From Flavobacteriales bacterium (GTDB lineage Bacteria; Bacteroidota; Bacteroidia; Flavobacteriales_D; Crocinitomicaceae): a DNA stretch of 35,208 nt. Below, one piece after another: positions 7,774-17,413 of this stretch. Under the pieces are notes generated by a model. It was given only the letters and a program-made list of their open reading frames with translations, made no database searches and was not told where the DNA came from. How positions within the stretch are numbered: position 1 is the stretch's first letter; every line of letters begins with the position of its first letter. Location: assembly GCA_015665275.1 (NCBI GenBank), contig JADFAL010000102.1, positions 1-35,208 of the forward strand, given 5' to 3'. Position numbers and translations under genes: made by a program.

Positions 7774-8700
7774 ATGAGCAAATCAGCGATTCTCAAATCT
7801 TCCATAGCAAAAAAGTGGTGGATGGCCCTTACAGGACTTTTCCTCTGTCTCTTTCTTGTTGGGCACCTTCTTGGTAACTTACAGTTAATCTTTATCACAG
7901 GGGACGAAGGAGCACGTGCGTTTAACGAATATGCTTACTTCATGACACACAACCCGTTCGTTAAGGTGTTGTCATATGTAACCTACTTCTCCATCCTGTT
8001 CCATGCAATAGATGGTATCTGGTTAACCATCCAAAACAAGAAGGCTCGACCAATCAACTACGCTTACAACAAGCCAGAGCGTAATTCGAAATTACCAGCC
8101 AGATACATGGCGATTTTAGGTTCTGCCATTTTGATCTTTATCATCATGCACATGGCTAGTTTCTGGGCAGTGATGCACTTCGATGAGGACATGCCTTTGT
8201 ATCAATCGGTGAACATTGTTGAAAATGATGGGGCGCCCGGAATCATGGGAGGACCTGAAGGATCTGTGGATACCACGAGACAATATCTCACAACCAACGG
8301 TCTTTACATCGATGCGCGATTTACTGATGAGGATTTGATGGGTGGAAAAGCACCTTACCGAATTGAAGACGCATATGTTATCGACAACAACACGGATTTG
8401 AAAACATTCGAGTTGTACAAGGACTTGCACGCCGTTACGATGGCGTACTTCGGTCACGACAAAACTATGGAAGCAAATATTCCAGCGAACAAATATGCAC
8501 TTATTGCAGTGCTGTTATATGTGTTAGCGATGGCAGTTTTGGCCTTCCACCTGTGGCACGGATTTGCTTCTGCATTCCAAACACTTGGTTTGAACAACGA
8601 AAAATACACGCCACTACTTTCAGGGTTTGGTAAGATTTTCTCTGTAGTAATCCCACTTGGATTCGCGGTCATTCCTGTTATCATTTTCCTAACGAAATAG
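7774..8700 (+). CDS. sdhC: Succinate dehydrogenase cytochrome b subunit
   Basis: This is the membrane anchor of complex II, which passes electrons from succinate to menaquinone through haem b. The N-terminus (SSIAKKWWMALTGLFLCLFL) and five hydrophobic helices (about 15-40, 63-87, 110-135, 240-262, 284-305) match the single-chain b558-type subunit of Bacteroidota. Candidate haem ligands are His31, His77, His126 and His259. At 308 residues it is longer than the roughly 220-230 usual for this group, because of an extra hydrophilic stretch (about residues 141-236) between helices 3 and 4. It leads the operon sdhC-sdhA-sdhB with 21 bases to the next gene. Confidence 0.93.
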   Translation: MSKSAILKSSIAKKWWMALTGLFLCLFLVGHLLGNLQLIFITGDEGARAFNEYAYFMTHNPFVKVLSYVTYFSILFHAIDGIWLTIQNKKARPINYAYNKPERNSKLPARYMAILGSAILIFIIMHMASFWAVMHFDEDMPLYQSVNIVENDGAPGIMGGPEGSVDTTRQYLTTNGLYIDARFTDEDLMGGKAPYRIEDAYVIDNNTDLKTFELYKDLHAVTMAYFGHDKTMEANIPANKYALIAVLLYVLAMAVLAFHLWHGFASAFQTLGLNNEKYTPLLSGFGKIFSVVIPLGFAVIPVIIFLTK

Positions 8701-8721
8701 AACTTAGAAATACTCGAGAAT

Positions 8722-10737
8722 ATGTCAGTATTAGATGCAAAAATTCCAGAAGGTCCAATTAAGGACAAATGGACAAATCATAAAAACAAAATCAACCTTG
8801 TTAACCCAGCTAACAAGCGTCTTATCGACGTGATTGTGGTAGGTACAGGATTGGCTGGTGGATCTGCCGCGGCCTCTCTTTCCGAAATGGGGTACAACGT
8901 AAAGGCGTTTTGTTTTCAGGATTCTCCTCGTCGTGCACACTCTATTGCAGCACAAGGAGGAATCAACGCAGCAAAGAATTATCAAAACGACGGTGACTCT
9001 ACGTACCGCTTGTTTTATGACACCGTAAAAGGAGGAGATTACCGATCTCGTGAAGCGAACGTATACCGTTTGGCTGAAGTTTCCGCGAACATTATTGATC
9101 AGTGTGTGGCGCAAGGAGTTCCATTCGCCCGTGAGTACGGAGGTCTTTTGGACAACCGTTCATTCGGAGGTGTATTGGTCTCTCGTACGTTCTATGCAAA
9201 GGGTCAAACCGGACAGCAGTTGTTGTTGGGTGCATACTCAGCAATGAACCGCCAAATTGGTAAAGGAAAGATCAAAATGTATAACCGCCACGAAATGCTT
9301 GAATTGGTAAAAGTGGACGGTAAAGCGCGTGGAATTATTGCTCGAAACCTGGTAACAGGCGAAATTGAGCGTCACTCTGCACACGCAGTTGTAATTGCAT
9401 CAGGAGGATATGGAAACGTTTTCTTCCTATCGACCAATGCAATGGGGTCGAACGTAACTGCGGCATGGCGTGTTCACAAGAAAGGGGCTTACTTCGCAAA
9501 CCCATGTTACACGCAAATTCACCCAACGTGTATTCCTCGTTCGGGAGATTACCAATCGAAATTGACATTGATGTCAGAGTCGTTGCGTAACGATGGACGA
9601 ATTTGGGTTCCTAAGAACATGGAAGACGTTCAAGCAATCCGAAAAGGAACGAAAAAACCAACGGAACTTACTGAAGACGAGCGTGATTACTATTTGGAAC
9701 GTCGCTACCCAGCGTTTGGTAACCTTGTTCCTCGTGATGTTGCATCTCGTGCAGCAAAGGAACGATGTGATGCAGGTTACGGAGTAAATGAAACGGGTGA
9801 AGCTGTTTACTTAGACTTTTCTGCTGCAATCATGCGTTACGGAAAAGAAAAAGCAACGGTAGAAGGTGAATATGATGCTTCCGAAGCACGTATCCGAGAA
9901 CTTGGAGAAGGCGTTATTGAAGCGAAATACGGGAACTTGTTCCAGATGTATCAAAAGATCACGGACGACAACCCTTACAAAACACCCATGAGAATTTATC
10001 CAGCAGTTCACTATACCATGGGAGGTGTTTGGGTTGATTATAACCTAATGACTACGGTGCCAGGATGTTACGCAGCTGGTGAGGCGAACTTCTCGGATCA
10101 CGGAGCCAACCGACTAGGAGCTTCTGCATTGATGCAAGGATTGGCCGATGGATACTTTGTACTTCCTTATACCATTGGAGATTACCTTTCTGATGACATT
10201 CGAACAGGTGAGATTCCAACGAATACACCGGAGTTTGAAGCAGCAGAAAAAGAGGTAAAAGACCGATTGGAAAGCTTCATCAACAACAAAGGAACGAAGT
10301 CAGTAGATCATTTCCACCGTCGCCTAGGAAAGGTAATGTGGGACAAAGTTGGAATGTCTCGTAACGAAACAGGATTGAAAGAGGCGATTGCTGAAATTCA
10401 ACAAATTCGCGAAGAGTTCTACAAAGATGTTTTCGTTCCTGGAGGAATGGACGAACTGAATCCAGAATTAGAAAAAGCATGTCGCGTAGCCGATTTCATT
10501 GAACTGGGTGAATTATTCGCTGTTGATGCATTGCACCGAACAGAGTCTTGTGGAGGACATTTCCGCGAAGAGTCGGCAGAAGAAGACGGACCACAAAAAG
10601 GTGAAGCAAAACGTGATGACAAAAACTTTGCATACGTAGCTGCATGGGAATGGACAGGAAACCCGAGCGAAGCGAAACTACACAAAGAAGAATTAACGTT
10701 TAACGATATTGAGCTGAAACAACGCTCGTACAAATAA
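8722..10737 (+). CDS. sdhA: Succinate dehydrogenase/fumarate reductase flavoprotein subunit
   Basis: The 671-residue product is the catalytic subunit that oxidises succinate to fumarate in the citric acid cycle. The FAD-binding motif [12 protein letters not shown] starts near residue 39. The flavin-linked His is His73 in [14 protein letters not shown]. The capping-domain and active-site segments [25 protein letters not shown] and LGASALMQG are present, and the C-terminal [13 protein letters not shown] is typical of the menaquinone-linked (type B) enzymes. It lies in the cytoplasm bound to SdhB and SdhC. The gene sits between sdhC and sdhB, only 8 bases before sdhB, in the order usual for Bacteroidota. 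Confidence 0.97.
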   Translation: MSVLDAKIPEGPIKDKWTNHKNKINLVNPANKRLIDVIVVGTGLAGGSAAASLSEMGYNVKAFCFQDSPRRAHSIAAQGGINAAKNYQNDGDSTYRLFYDTVKGGDYRSREANVYRLAEVSANIIDQCVAQGVPFAREYGGLLDNRSFGGVLVSRTFYAKGQTGQQLLLGAYSAMNRQIGKGKIKMYNRHEMLELVKVDGKARGIIARNLVTGEIERHSAHAVVIASGGYGNVFFLSTNAMGSNVTAAWRVHKKGAYFANPCYTQIHPTCIPRSGDYQSKLTLMSESLRNDGRIWVPKNMEDVQAIRKGTKKPTELTEDERDYYLERRYPAFGNLVPRDVASRAAKERCDAGYGVNETGEAVYLDFSAAIMRYGKEKATVEGEYDASEARIRELGEGVIEAKYGNLFQMYQKITDDNPYKTPMRIYPAVHYTMGGVWVDYNLMTTVPGCYAAGEANFSDHGANRLGASALMQGLADGYFVLPYTIGDYLSDDIRTGEIPTNTPEFEAAEKEVKDRLESFINNKGTKSVDHFHRRLGKVMWDKVGMSRNETGLKEAIAEIQQIREEFYKDVFVPGGMDELNPELEKACRVADFIELGELFAVDALHRTESCGGHFREESAEEDGPQKGEAKRDDKNFAYVAAWEWTGNPSEAKLHKEELTFNDIELKQRSYK

Positions 10738-10745
10738 GAAGGATC

Positions 10746-11495
10746 ATGAAATTAACACTTAAGATCTGGAGACAGAAAGACAGCAACGACAAGGGCGGAA
10801 TCAAAACATACCCTCTTGATAACGTTTCAGAGCACATGTCATTTCTTGAAATGATGGATGTTTTGAACGAAGAACTTGTCGCAAAGGGTGAGGTGCCCGT
10901 TGCATTTGATCACGATTGTCGCGAAGGAATTTGTGGTAGCTGCTCGATGCATATTAACGGACAGCCGCACGGACCAGATAATGCGATTACAACGTGTCAA
11001 TTGCACATGCGTAGCTTCAACGACGGTGATACCATCTACATTGAACCATGGAGAGCGAAAGGGTTCCCGGTAATCAAAGATTTGGTTGTGGATCGTTCGG
11101 CTTTTGACCGCATTCAACATGCAGGGGGGTTTGTTTCCGTAGGAACTTCAGGGAATACACAGGACGCCAACGCTATTCCCATTCCAAAAGCAGACGCAGA
11201 CAAAGCATTTGACGCTGCAACATGTATTGGGTGTGGAGCCTGTGTAGCAGCGTGTAAAAATGCTTCCGCAATGCTTTTCGTTTCGGCGAAAGTATCGCAA
11301 TTCGCATTATTGCCACAAGGTAAAGTAGAAGCAAAACGCCGTGTATTGAGCATGGTGGAACAAATGGATAAAGAAGGGTTCGGAAACTGTACGAACACAG
11401 GAGCTTGTTCGGTGGAATGTCCGAAAGAGATTTCTCTTGAGAACATTGCCCGAATGAATAGGGAATACTTGAAAGCATCCGTTTCAGGAGAATAA
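10746..11495 (+). CDS. sdhB: Succinate dehydrogenase/fumarate reductase iron-sulfur subunit
   Basis: The 249-residue subunit carries electrons from the flavin to the membrane subunit. The [2Fe-2S] ligands are Cys58, Cys63, Cys66 (CREGICGSC) and Cys84. The C-terminal ferredoxin domain has [11 protein letters not shown] and [12 protein letters not shown] for the [4Fe-4S] and [3Fe-4S] clusters. It is the last gene of sdhCAB and is followed 21 bases later by a strong intrinsic terminator, which marks the operon end. Confidence 0.97.
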   Translation: MKLTLKIWRQKDSNDKGGIKTYPLDNVSEHMSFLEMMDVLNEELVAKGEVPVAFDHDCREGICGSCSMHINGQPHGPDNAITTCQLHMRSFNDGDTIYIEPWRAKGFPVIKDLVVDRSAFDRIQHAGGFVSVGTSGNTQDANAIPIPKADADKAFDAATCIGCGACVAACKNASAMLFVSAKVSQFALLPQGKVEAKRRVLSMVEQMDKEGFGNCTNTGACSVECPKEISLENIARMNREYLKASVSGE

Positions 11496-11516
11496 TTGAG
11501 TATGCCGAAATAGTCG

Positions 11517-11546
11517 AAAGAGCCCCCACGTGAGGGCTCTTTTTGT
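11517..11546 (+). terminator. Intrinsic terminator of sdhCAB
   Basis: AAAGAGCCC (11517-11525) and GGGCTCTTT (11534-11542) form a perfect 9-bp stem around loop CCACGTGA, followed by a T run. The CACGTG in the loop is coincidental to the hairpin and lacks parS flanks. Confidence 0.9.
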
Positions 11547-11722
11547 TTGTGCGATATTATTTAGCATAGATTATTGTGTTGATTTTCTGAACTCTCCTTA
11601 AACCGAAACACCAATTCACAACTCAATATTGATAATCAAACCAATAAAAATGCCCTAAACCCCAACCTTATAGGGCAAACCTTCGTACTTTTACGGTACA
11701 GAACATCTAAAAATTAGTACTT

Positions 11723-13510
11723 ATGAAAAAACTTCTACTTTCGCTTACAGCGGTAGTTGCAGGCTTTGCGGTTTACGGCCAAGTGGTTGTAGCCGGAGTT
11801 AGCCCAGCAGCTATTCAAGGAAATTATGATTATTCCAATCAAGCCAATTGTGGTTCGTGGCCAGGTGAAACGGACGACGGAACATGGGGTGTAATCAACA
11901 ACCTTGATTTCAACGTAGCCGGAACATTTATTCAGGATACTTTGAGATTGGTTGAAGACGGAACACCAGGAACTAACCCTCAAGGGAACCCAATTTCTCA
12001 GGAAGGTTGTGATACGTTGACTAACGATCTTACTAGCTTCATCGCTGTTATCTACCGTAACTCATGTAACTTTACAACGAAATTGTTGAACGCTCAGAAT
12101 GCTGGTGCGGTTGCTGCAATTATCGTAAACCGTGAAGACGCATTGTTAGGAATGTTGGGAGATGCCGTTGAAGGTATTCAAGTAACTATTCCTGCAGTGT
12201 TCATTTCGAACATTGACGGTGCTGCTTTGATCAGTGAAATGGCAAACGGACCCGTTGAAATGTTCATCGGAAACAAAATCGGTGCGTTTAACCACGACTT
12301 AGGTGCTGTTAAAGGTGAGTTCTTAATTGCTCCTTACGGAGGAAACAACTCTCAATTGTTTGGAGGATTCACTCCAGGTTTGCAGGCATACAACTACGGT
12401 GTAAACGACTTGCCAAACGCAACAATTACTGCTGACATCGACGGACCAAATGGAAACTACTATTCTGAAACATTGAACTTCAATATACTTTCAGGTGACA
12501 CAGTATTCCCATTCCCTGGAAATGGTACTGAATTCCCAGCATGGACGGAAACAGCATACGACAACGGTGATTACACATTGACGTATACTTTGGACGCTGG
12601 TGCTACTGATGATTTCCCATTCGATAACATATACACAGCAGGATTCTCAATCAATGATGACGTCTTGTCTGCTTCTCGTTTGGACAACAACGGAGGTCAG
12701 TTTACTCCTACGTTTAGCAACTACCCAAGTAATGCAACTACTGAATACCAATCTTGTTGGATGGTTCAGGAGTCAAACATGAACGGAATGATTGTTGACG
12801 GTATGTGGATTGTTGGTCACGCGGATACATCTGTAAACGGATACGCTGGACAAGAAATCTTCGTTAACGCGTACCAATGGGACGACGGTTGGGTTGATTT
12901 GAATGATCCTAACTACGATTTCGCTGCGACTACAACAGACGCATTCAACAACTTGAACTTGCTTACTTTCGGAACATACTACCCTGCTTCTGACAACGAT
13001 GTTGATCAGCCATCATGGGTTCAGTTCCAAACAGCAATTACACTTCAGAACGACGTACGTTACTTGTTCTGTGCTCAGACATTCTCTCCTGACGTTGTAT
13101 CTTTCGGATATGATAACGGGTTGGATTACGGAGCGAACTACAGCATCTTTGCACAACCAGTATCTCCGGTAAACACGGACGGAACATGGTACGTTGCAGG
13201 ATGGAACGGTTCTTCTGCTCCTTCAATGGCATTGACACAAACGTATGCAGGATTCGAAGATCCAGCAATTTTAGAAGGGTCTGCATTCCCTAACCCAGCG
13301 AACGATCAGGTTACTGTATCTGTAAACGCTTCAGGAGATGCTAACTTGGAAATCGTTGACATTACAGGAAAAGTAGTATTCAGTGCTCCAGTTACTTTGG
13401 AGAACGGACAGTCTACTGTAAACATCGATGGATTCGATTCAGGAGTTTACGTAATCAACGTAACTACAAACGAAGGTCAAACTGGAACTTTCAGTGTAGT
13501 AAAAAAATAA
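11723..13510 (+). CDS. PA-domain T9SS-secreted protein, paralogue 1 of 3
   Basis: A 595-residue secreted protein: Sec signal peptide (1-19, ending VYGQ), a protease-associated (PA) domain at about 85-190 (FIAVIYRNSCNFTTKLLNAQ, AGAVAAIIVNRED, IPAVFISNIDGAALI), a beta-rich middle part (about 200-510) with TEYQSCWMVQE and NAYQWDDGWVDLNDPNY, and a T9SS type A sorting domain (about 515-595: AFPNPANDQVTVSV, DITGKVVF, SGVYVINV, ending FSVVKK). No protease or other catalytic domain accompanies the PA domain, so it is probably a binding or structural surface protein. Codon choice looks strongly biased to a few codons, suggesting high expression. The product is clearly homologous along its length to those of the next two genes. 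Confidence 0.88.
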   Translation: MKKLLLSLTAVVAGFAVYGQVVVAGVSPAAIQGNYDYSNQANCGSWPGETDDGTWGVINNLDFNVAGTFIQDTLRLVEDGTPGTNPQGNPISQEGCDTLTNDLTSFIAVIYRNSCNFTTKLLNAQNAGAVAAIIVNREDALLGMLGDAVEGIQVTIPAVFISNIDGAALISEMANGPVEMFIGNKIGAFNHDLGAVKGEFLIAPYGGNNSQLFGGFTPGLQAYNYGVNDLPNATITADIDGPNGNYYSETLNFNILSGDTVFPFPGNGTEFPAWTETAYDNGDYTLTYTLDAGATDDFPFDNIYTAGFSINDDVLSASRLDNNGGQFTPTFSNYPSNATTEYQSCWMVQESNMNGMIVDGMWIVGHADTSVNGYAGQEIFVNAYQWDDGWVDLNDPNYDFAATTTDAFNNLNLLTFGTYYPASDNDVDQPSWVQFQTAITLQNDVRYLFCAQTFSPDVVSFGYDNGLDYGANYSIFAQPVSPVNTDGTWYVAGWNGSSAPSMALTQTYAGFEDPAILEGSAFPNPANDQVTVSVNASGDANLEIVDITGKVVFSAPVTLENGQSTVNIDGFDSGVYVINVTTNEGQTGTFSVVKK

Positions 13511-13532
13511 GATAACGACTTGTTATTGAGAA

Positions 13533-13559
13533 GGGAGGGCTTTGGCTCTCCCTTTTTTG
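13533..13559 (+). terminator. Intrinsic terminator after PA paralogue 1
   Basis: GGGAGGGC (13533-13540), loop TTTG, GCTCTCCC (13545-13552) make a stem containing one G-T wobble, followed by TTTTTT. It lies 22 bases after the stop codon and 44 bases before the next start. Confidence 0.88.
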
Positions 13560-13603
13560 TTTCCGCTACATTTCATACCTTTCCAAAAACTTTATAACGC
13601 ACT

Positions 13604-15397
13604 ATGAAAAAAATTATACTATCAATAGCCGCTATGGCTATGGGATTCGCTGTAAATGCCCAGGTAGTTGTTTCAGGAATCTCACCTGCTGCAATCCAGG
13701 GAAATTACGATTACACAACTCAAGCGAACTGCGGGCAATGGCCGGGCGAAACTGACGACGGTACCTGGGGAGTATGGAGTGGTGGTTTGAACTTCAACAA
13801 TGCCGGAGACTTCATTCAAGGGGAGTTGATGTTGGCAGAAGACGGAACACCAGGAACCAACCCACAAGGAAACCCAATGTCTCAAGAGGCATGTGATTCC
13901 GTAATCAATGATCTTACAGGGAAAATCGCTGTGGTTTATCGCAATACATGTTGGTTCTCCTCTAAAATCTATTATGCTCAACAAGCTGGAGCTATCGGTG
14001 TAATCATCGTAAACCGTGAGCCAGGAGCCATCGGAATGTTGGGGAATACTGATCCATTAAATGGACCTCTTGGAGTGGATTGTCTTATCCCTGCGGTTAT
14101 GGTATCTGATCTTGACGGGTCACTATTGGTAGCTGAAATGGCTAACGGACCTGTTGAAATGTTCATTGGAAACAAATTAGGAGCATTCAACGACGATATC
14201 GGAGCAGTTAAAGGAGAGTTCACTATTTCTCCATTTGCAACAGCTATTGAGTCGATGTACGATGGGTTCACACCGGGAATTCAGGTATACAACTACGGAA
14301 TTAACGATTTGCCGAACGGATCTGTTCAGGCAACAATCGACGGACCAAACGGTAACTACTACGACGAGACGGTTGCATTGAACTTGAGCTCAGGAGATAC
14401 AGCATTTGTTTTCGCGGGTAACGCAACAGAGTTCACAGCGTGGTCAGAAACGGCTTACGATTTGGGAGACTACACGTTGACGTACACCATCTCTACAGGG
14501 GCAACGGACGATTTCCCATTTGATAACGTGTACACTGCAGAATTCAAAATTACAGACCAGTGGATTTCGTTGGCGCGTGCAGGAACAAACAATACAGGGA
14601 TTTCTAACAGCTTCCCTAGTAACTCAACAACAGAGTACCAATCATGTATGATGTTCCAGGAAGCAAATGCAAATGGATTGATTGATGGAATGTACATCAC
14701 TCCTCACACAGATACATCGGTAAATACATTGGCCGGAGCTGAGATTTTTGTGAATGCATACCAGTGGGATGACGGATGGGTTGATTTAAATGATCCAAAC
14801 TATACGTTTGATCCAACTACGAATGACGCATTCCAAAACTTGAATTTGCTTTCATTTGGAACACACTACCCAGCATCAGAAAACGACGTTGATCAACCAG
14901 CATGGGTTCCTTTCCAAACGGCGGTTACCCTTCAGCCAAACGTTCGTTACCTGTTCTGTATTCAAACGTTTGAGTCAGCTACAATATCATTTGGATACGA
15001 CAACTCATTGGACTACGGTGCGAACTACAGCATCGATGCGCAGCCCGTTTCACCTGTACACGTGGACGGAGAGTGGTACACAGCAGGGTGGGCAGGTGTT
15101 TCTGCGGCTTCAATTGTATTGCATCAAACGAACCTTGGTGTTGATGAAACAAACACACTTCAAGGAAATGCATTCCCGAACCCCGCCGAAGACCGCGTAA
15201 CGATTTCGGTTAATACTTCAGGAGACGCACAGTTGCAGATTACGGACATCACAGGAAAGGTTATCTACAATGATAATGTTGTGATTTACAACGGTCAGGT
15301 TGATGTTAACATCTCTGGTTTCGCAACTGGTGCTTACGTACTTATTTTGAAAGATGAAAATGGACAATCTGCACAGTTTAGTATTGTGAAGAAATAA
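13604..15397 (+). CDS. PA-domain T9SS-secreted protein, paralogue 2 of 3
   Basis: A 597-residue protein with the same plan as its neighbours: signal peptide (MKKIILSIAAMAMGFAVNAQ), PA domain (KIAVVYRNTCWFSSKIYYAQ, AGAIGVIIVNREPGA, IPAVMVSDLDGSLLV), beta-rich middle and a T9SS type A C-terminus (AFPNPAEDRVTISV, DITGKVIY, ending FSIVKK). The first 60 residues track paralogue 1 (both have NCG, WPGETDDGTWGV), while the block around TTNDAFQNLNLLSFGTHYPAS and QTFESA matches paralogue 3 almost exactly. The synonymous sites differ, so this is not a recent DNA copy. Surface location is expected; molecular function is unknown. Confidence 0.88.
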   Translation: MKKIILSIAAMAMGFAVNAQVVVSGISPAAIQGNYDYTTQANCGQWPGETDDGTWGVWSGGLNFNNAGDFIQGELMLAEDGTPGTNPQGNPMSQEACDSVINDLTGKIAVVYRNTCWFSSKIYYAQQAGAIGVIIVNREPGAIGMLGNTDPLNGPLGVDCLIPAVMVSDLDGSLLVAEMANGPVEMFIGNKLGAFNDDIGAVKGEFTISPFATAIESMYDGFTPGIQVYNYGINDLPNGSVQATIDGPNGNYYDETVALNLSSGDTAFVFAGNATEFTAWSETAYDLGDYTLTYTISTGATDDFPFDNVYTAEFKITDQWISLARAGTNNTGISNSFPSNSTTEYQSCMMFQEANANGLIDGMYITPHTDTSVNTLAGAEIFVNAYQWDDGWVDLNDPNYTFDPTTNDAFQNLNLLSFGTHYPASENDVDQPAWVPFQTAVTLQPNVRYLFCIQTFESATISFGYDNSLDYGANYSIDAQPVSPVHVDGEWYTAGWAGVSAASIVLHQTNLGVDETNTLQGNAFPNPAEDRVTISVNTSGDAQLQITDITGKVIYNDNVVIYNGQVDVNISGFATGAYVLILKDENGQSAQFSIVKK

Positions 15398-15421
15398 GAA
15401 TCCATCAATATATCTGAAAAT

Positions 15422-15448
15422 AAGGGGGCTCTCGGGCTCCCTTTTTTG
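15422..15448 (+). terminator. Intrinsic terminator after PA paralogue 2
   Basis: GGGGGC (15424-15429), loop TCTCGG, GCTCCC (15436-15441) form a 6-bp stem with one wobble, extended by flanking A-T pairs and followed by TTTTTTG. The last TTG of the T run sits where a -33 element for the next gene is expected. Confidence 0.85.
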
Positions 15449-15476
15449 TGTTAACAGTTTTTTTACATTAATTTAG
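15446..15476 (+). promoter_or_regulatory. Candidate promoter of PA paralogue 3, overlapping a terminator
   Basis: TTG (15446-15448, end of the preceding terminator T run) and TAATTTAG (15469-15476) are 20 bases apart. The -7 box differs from TAnnTTTG at one position. A transcript would start near 15480, 19 bases before the ATG. Confidence 0.4.
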
Positions 15477-15498
15477 CATCGTCTAAAATTTTAATCTT

Positions 15499-17262
15499 AT
15501 GAAAAAACTCTTACTCTCGATCGCAGTAATTGCGAGCGGATTCGCTGCGAACGCACAAGTTGTAGTTGCAGGTGTTGCTCCAACTGCCATCCAAGGAAAC
15601 TATGAATTCTCTTGGGCTGAACCAGGGACCGATTGGTCTACTCCTGATTTCTTAATTGCCGGAACCTTTGTTGAAGATACACTTCAAATTGCTGATGACG
15701 GAACACCAGGAACAAACCCACAGGGTAACCCTATGTCTGCAGAAGCATGTAACCCAATTCCAGCTGGTCAGTTGGACGGGAAAATTGCAGTAATCTACCG
15801 TAACACATGTGAGTTTGGTACGAAAGCATTGAACGCGGAAAATGCGGGTGCTGTAGCTGTTATTATTATCAACCGCGAAGACGAAGTAATCGCAATGGGT
15901 GGTGGTGCTGACGGTGTTAGCGTAACTATTCCAGTTGTGTTCTTGTCAAGTGTTACAGGAGCTCAGTTGGTTGCAGAAATGCAAAACGGACCTGTTGTAA
16001 TGTTCTTAGGGAACAAGGTTGGTGCATTTGCTAACGATATCGGTGCTAACAGCGGTGAAATGTTGGTTTCTCCTTACGGTGGTGCTAACTCTCGTCAGTT
16101 TGACGGATTCAGCCTTGGTATTCAGTTGTACAACTTCGGAATTAACGATCAAGCTTCTGTTGACGTAACAGCAACAATCGATGGACCAAACGGTAACTAT
16201 TACTCTGAAACTGTAAACATCCAGAACATGTTAGCTGGTGATACTGTTTCTATATTTGATGGTAACCCACTAGAATTCACTCCATGGACTGAAGGAGGTG
16301 TTGGTAACTATGACAACGGGTTGTACACTTTAACATACACAATGGATTTCGGAGGTACTGATGATTCAGATTTCGATAATATTTTGTCTTCTACATTCTC
16401 TATTCAGGATGACGTATTGTCTTCTTCGAATCTCACTGTTGCTGGTCAGCCATTGGCAAACACGTACCCAAGCAACTCAACTACTGAGTACCAATCTTGT
16501 ATGATGGTTCAGGAAGATAACGCTTCTACTATGGCAACTAACGGTGTGTGGATCGTTCCTCATGTTGATACTGCAGCAGGTGAAGTTTTAGCGGGAGCTG
16601 AAATCTTCGTTAACGCTTACCAGTGGGATGACGGTTGGGTAGATTTGGATGATCCAAACTACACATTCGATCCAACAACGAATGATGCATTCCAAAACTT
16701 GAACTTGTTGTCTTTCGGAACGCACTACCCAGCTTCAGATAACGAAGTTGAGCAGCCAGTTCTTGTTCCTTTCCAGACACAATTCCAATTGCAAGATGCT
16801 GTACGTTACTTGTTCTGTATTCAAACGTTTGAGTCTGCTACAGTTTCTTTCGGATACGATAACACAATTAACTACGACGGTAACCAAGGAATCTTCCGTC
16901 AGCCAGTATCACCAGTTCACGTAGATGGTGAGTGGTATGCTGCAGGATGGGCAGGTGTTTCTGCTCCTTCAATGGCGTTGAACATCTTCGATCCAGCTGA
17001 GCTTGGATTGGAAGAAAATACGCTTGGTGGAACTGCATTCCCTAACCCAGCAAACAACAAAGTTAAAGTTACTTTGAATGCTGATGGTGATGCAATGTTG
17101 ACTGTTGCTGACGTAACAGGAAAAGTAGCATTCGTTGCTCCAGTTACTCTGGTGAACGGATCTACTACTGTAGATATCTCTTCTTTGGCGTCTGGTGTTT
17201 ACACGTTCAACGTGGCACTTGAGTCAGGAGCTTCTTCTACATTCAGCGTAGTAAAAAAATAA
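15499..17262 (+). CDS. PA-domain T9SS-secreted protein, paralogue 3 of 3
   Basis: A 587-residue protein with signal peptide (MKKLLLSIAVIASGFAANAQ), PA domain (KIAVIYRNTCEFGTKALNAE, AGAVAVIIINREDEV, IPVVFLSSVTGAQLV), a beta-rich middle region and a T9SS type A sorting domain (AFPNPANNKVKVTL, DVTGKVAF, SGVYTFNV, ending FSVVKK). It lacks the roughly ten-residue N-terminal segment with NCG and WPGETDDG that paralogues 1 and 2 share. Strong codon bias suggests abundant synthesis. Its own candidate promoter and a UUCG-capped terminator indicate a separate transcript. Confidence 0.88.
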   Translation: MKKLLLSIAVIASGFAANAQVVVAGVAPTAIQGNYEFSWAEPGTDWSTPDFLIAGTFVEDTLQIADDGTPGTNPQGNPMSAEACNPIPAGQLDGKIAVIYRNTCEFGTKALNAENAGAVAVIIINREDEVIAMGGGADGVSVTIPVVFLSSVTGAQLVAEMQNGPVVMFLGNKVGAFANDIGANSGEMLVSPYGGANSRQFDGFSLGIQLYNFGINDQASVDVTATIDGPNGNYYSETVNIQNMLAGDTVSIFDGNPLEFTPWTEGGVGNYDNGLYTLTYTMDFGGTDDSDFDNILSSTFSIQDDVLSSSNLTVAGQPLANTYPSNSTTEYQSCMMVQEDNASTMATNGVWIVPHVDTAAGEVLAGAEIFVNAYQWDDGWVDLDDPNYTFDPTTNDAFQNLNLLSFGTHYPASDNEVEQPVLVPFQTQFQLQDAVRYLFCIQTFESATVSFGYDNTINYDGNQGIFRQPVSPVHVDGEWYAAGWAGVSAPSMALNIFDPAELGLEENTLGGTAFPNPANNKVKVTLNADGDAMLTVADVTGKVAFVAPVTLVNGSTTVDISSLASGVYTFNVALESGASSTFSVVKK

Positions 17263-17282
17263 GTCTATTATAGATTTTCTGG

Positions 17283-17311
17283 AAAAGGGGGTGCTTCGGC
17301 ACCCCTTTTTT
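17283..17311 (+). terminator. Intrinsic terminator after PA paralogue 3 (UUCG tetraloop)
   Basis: GGGGTGC (17288-17294), TTCG, GCACCCC (17299-17305) form a perfect 7-bp stem with the very stable UUCG loop, extended by A-T pairs into the T run. It begins about 21 bases after the stop codon. Confidence 0.93.
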
Positions 17312-17359
17312 CGTTTATACGGGCCGTTCTTATGATTTACTAAACCGTCTATACATTTT

Positions 17360-17390
17360 TTGAGAAAGAGCCTTAAAACGCTTAATTTTG
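17360..17390 (+). promoter_or_regulatory. Promoter of the GNAT / membrane protein gene pair
   Basis: TTG (17360-17362) and TAATTTTG (17383-17390) lie 20 bases apart, a full match to the Bacteroidota promoter. The start point would be near 17394. This places an upstream in-frame ATG at 17360 outside the transcript and supports translation from 17414. Confidence 0.65.
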
Positions 17391-17413
17391 CTCATGAATC
17401 GGATTGTATACAT

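Noticed and set aside
11527-11532. CACGTG in the sdhCAB terminator loop as a possible parS
   Set aside because: Flanking bases do not match TGTTTC/GAAACA; it is only the six-base core inside a hairpin loop.
11723-17262. Recent gene conversion among the PA-domain paralogues
   Set aside because: The best-conserved protein block (about 14800-15110 versus 16640-16970) differs at many synonymous sites, so the DNA was not copied recently.
17360-17413. Upstream in-frame start for the GNAT protein
   Set aside because: A complete promoter (17360-17390) overlaps it, and family members begin close to the TERLxxR segment.
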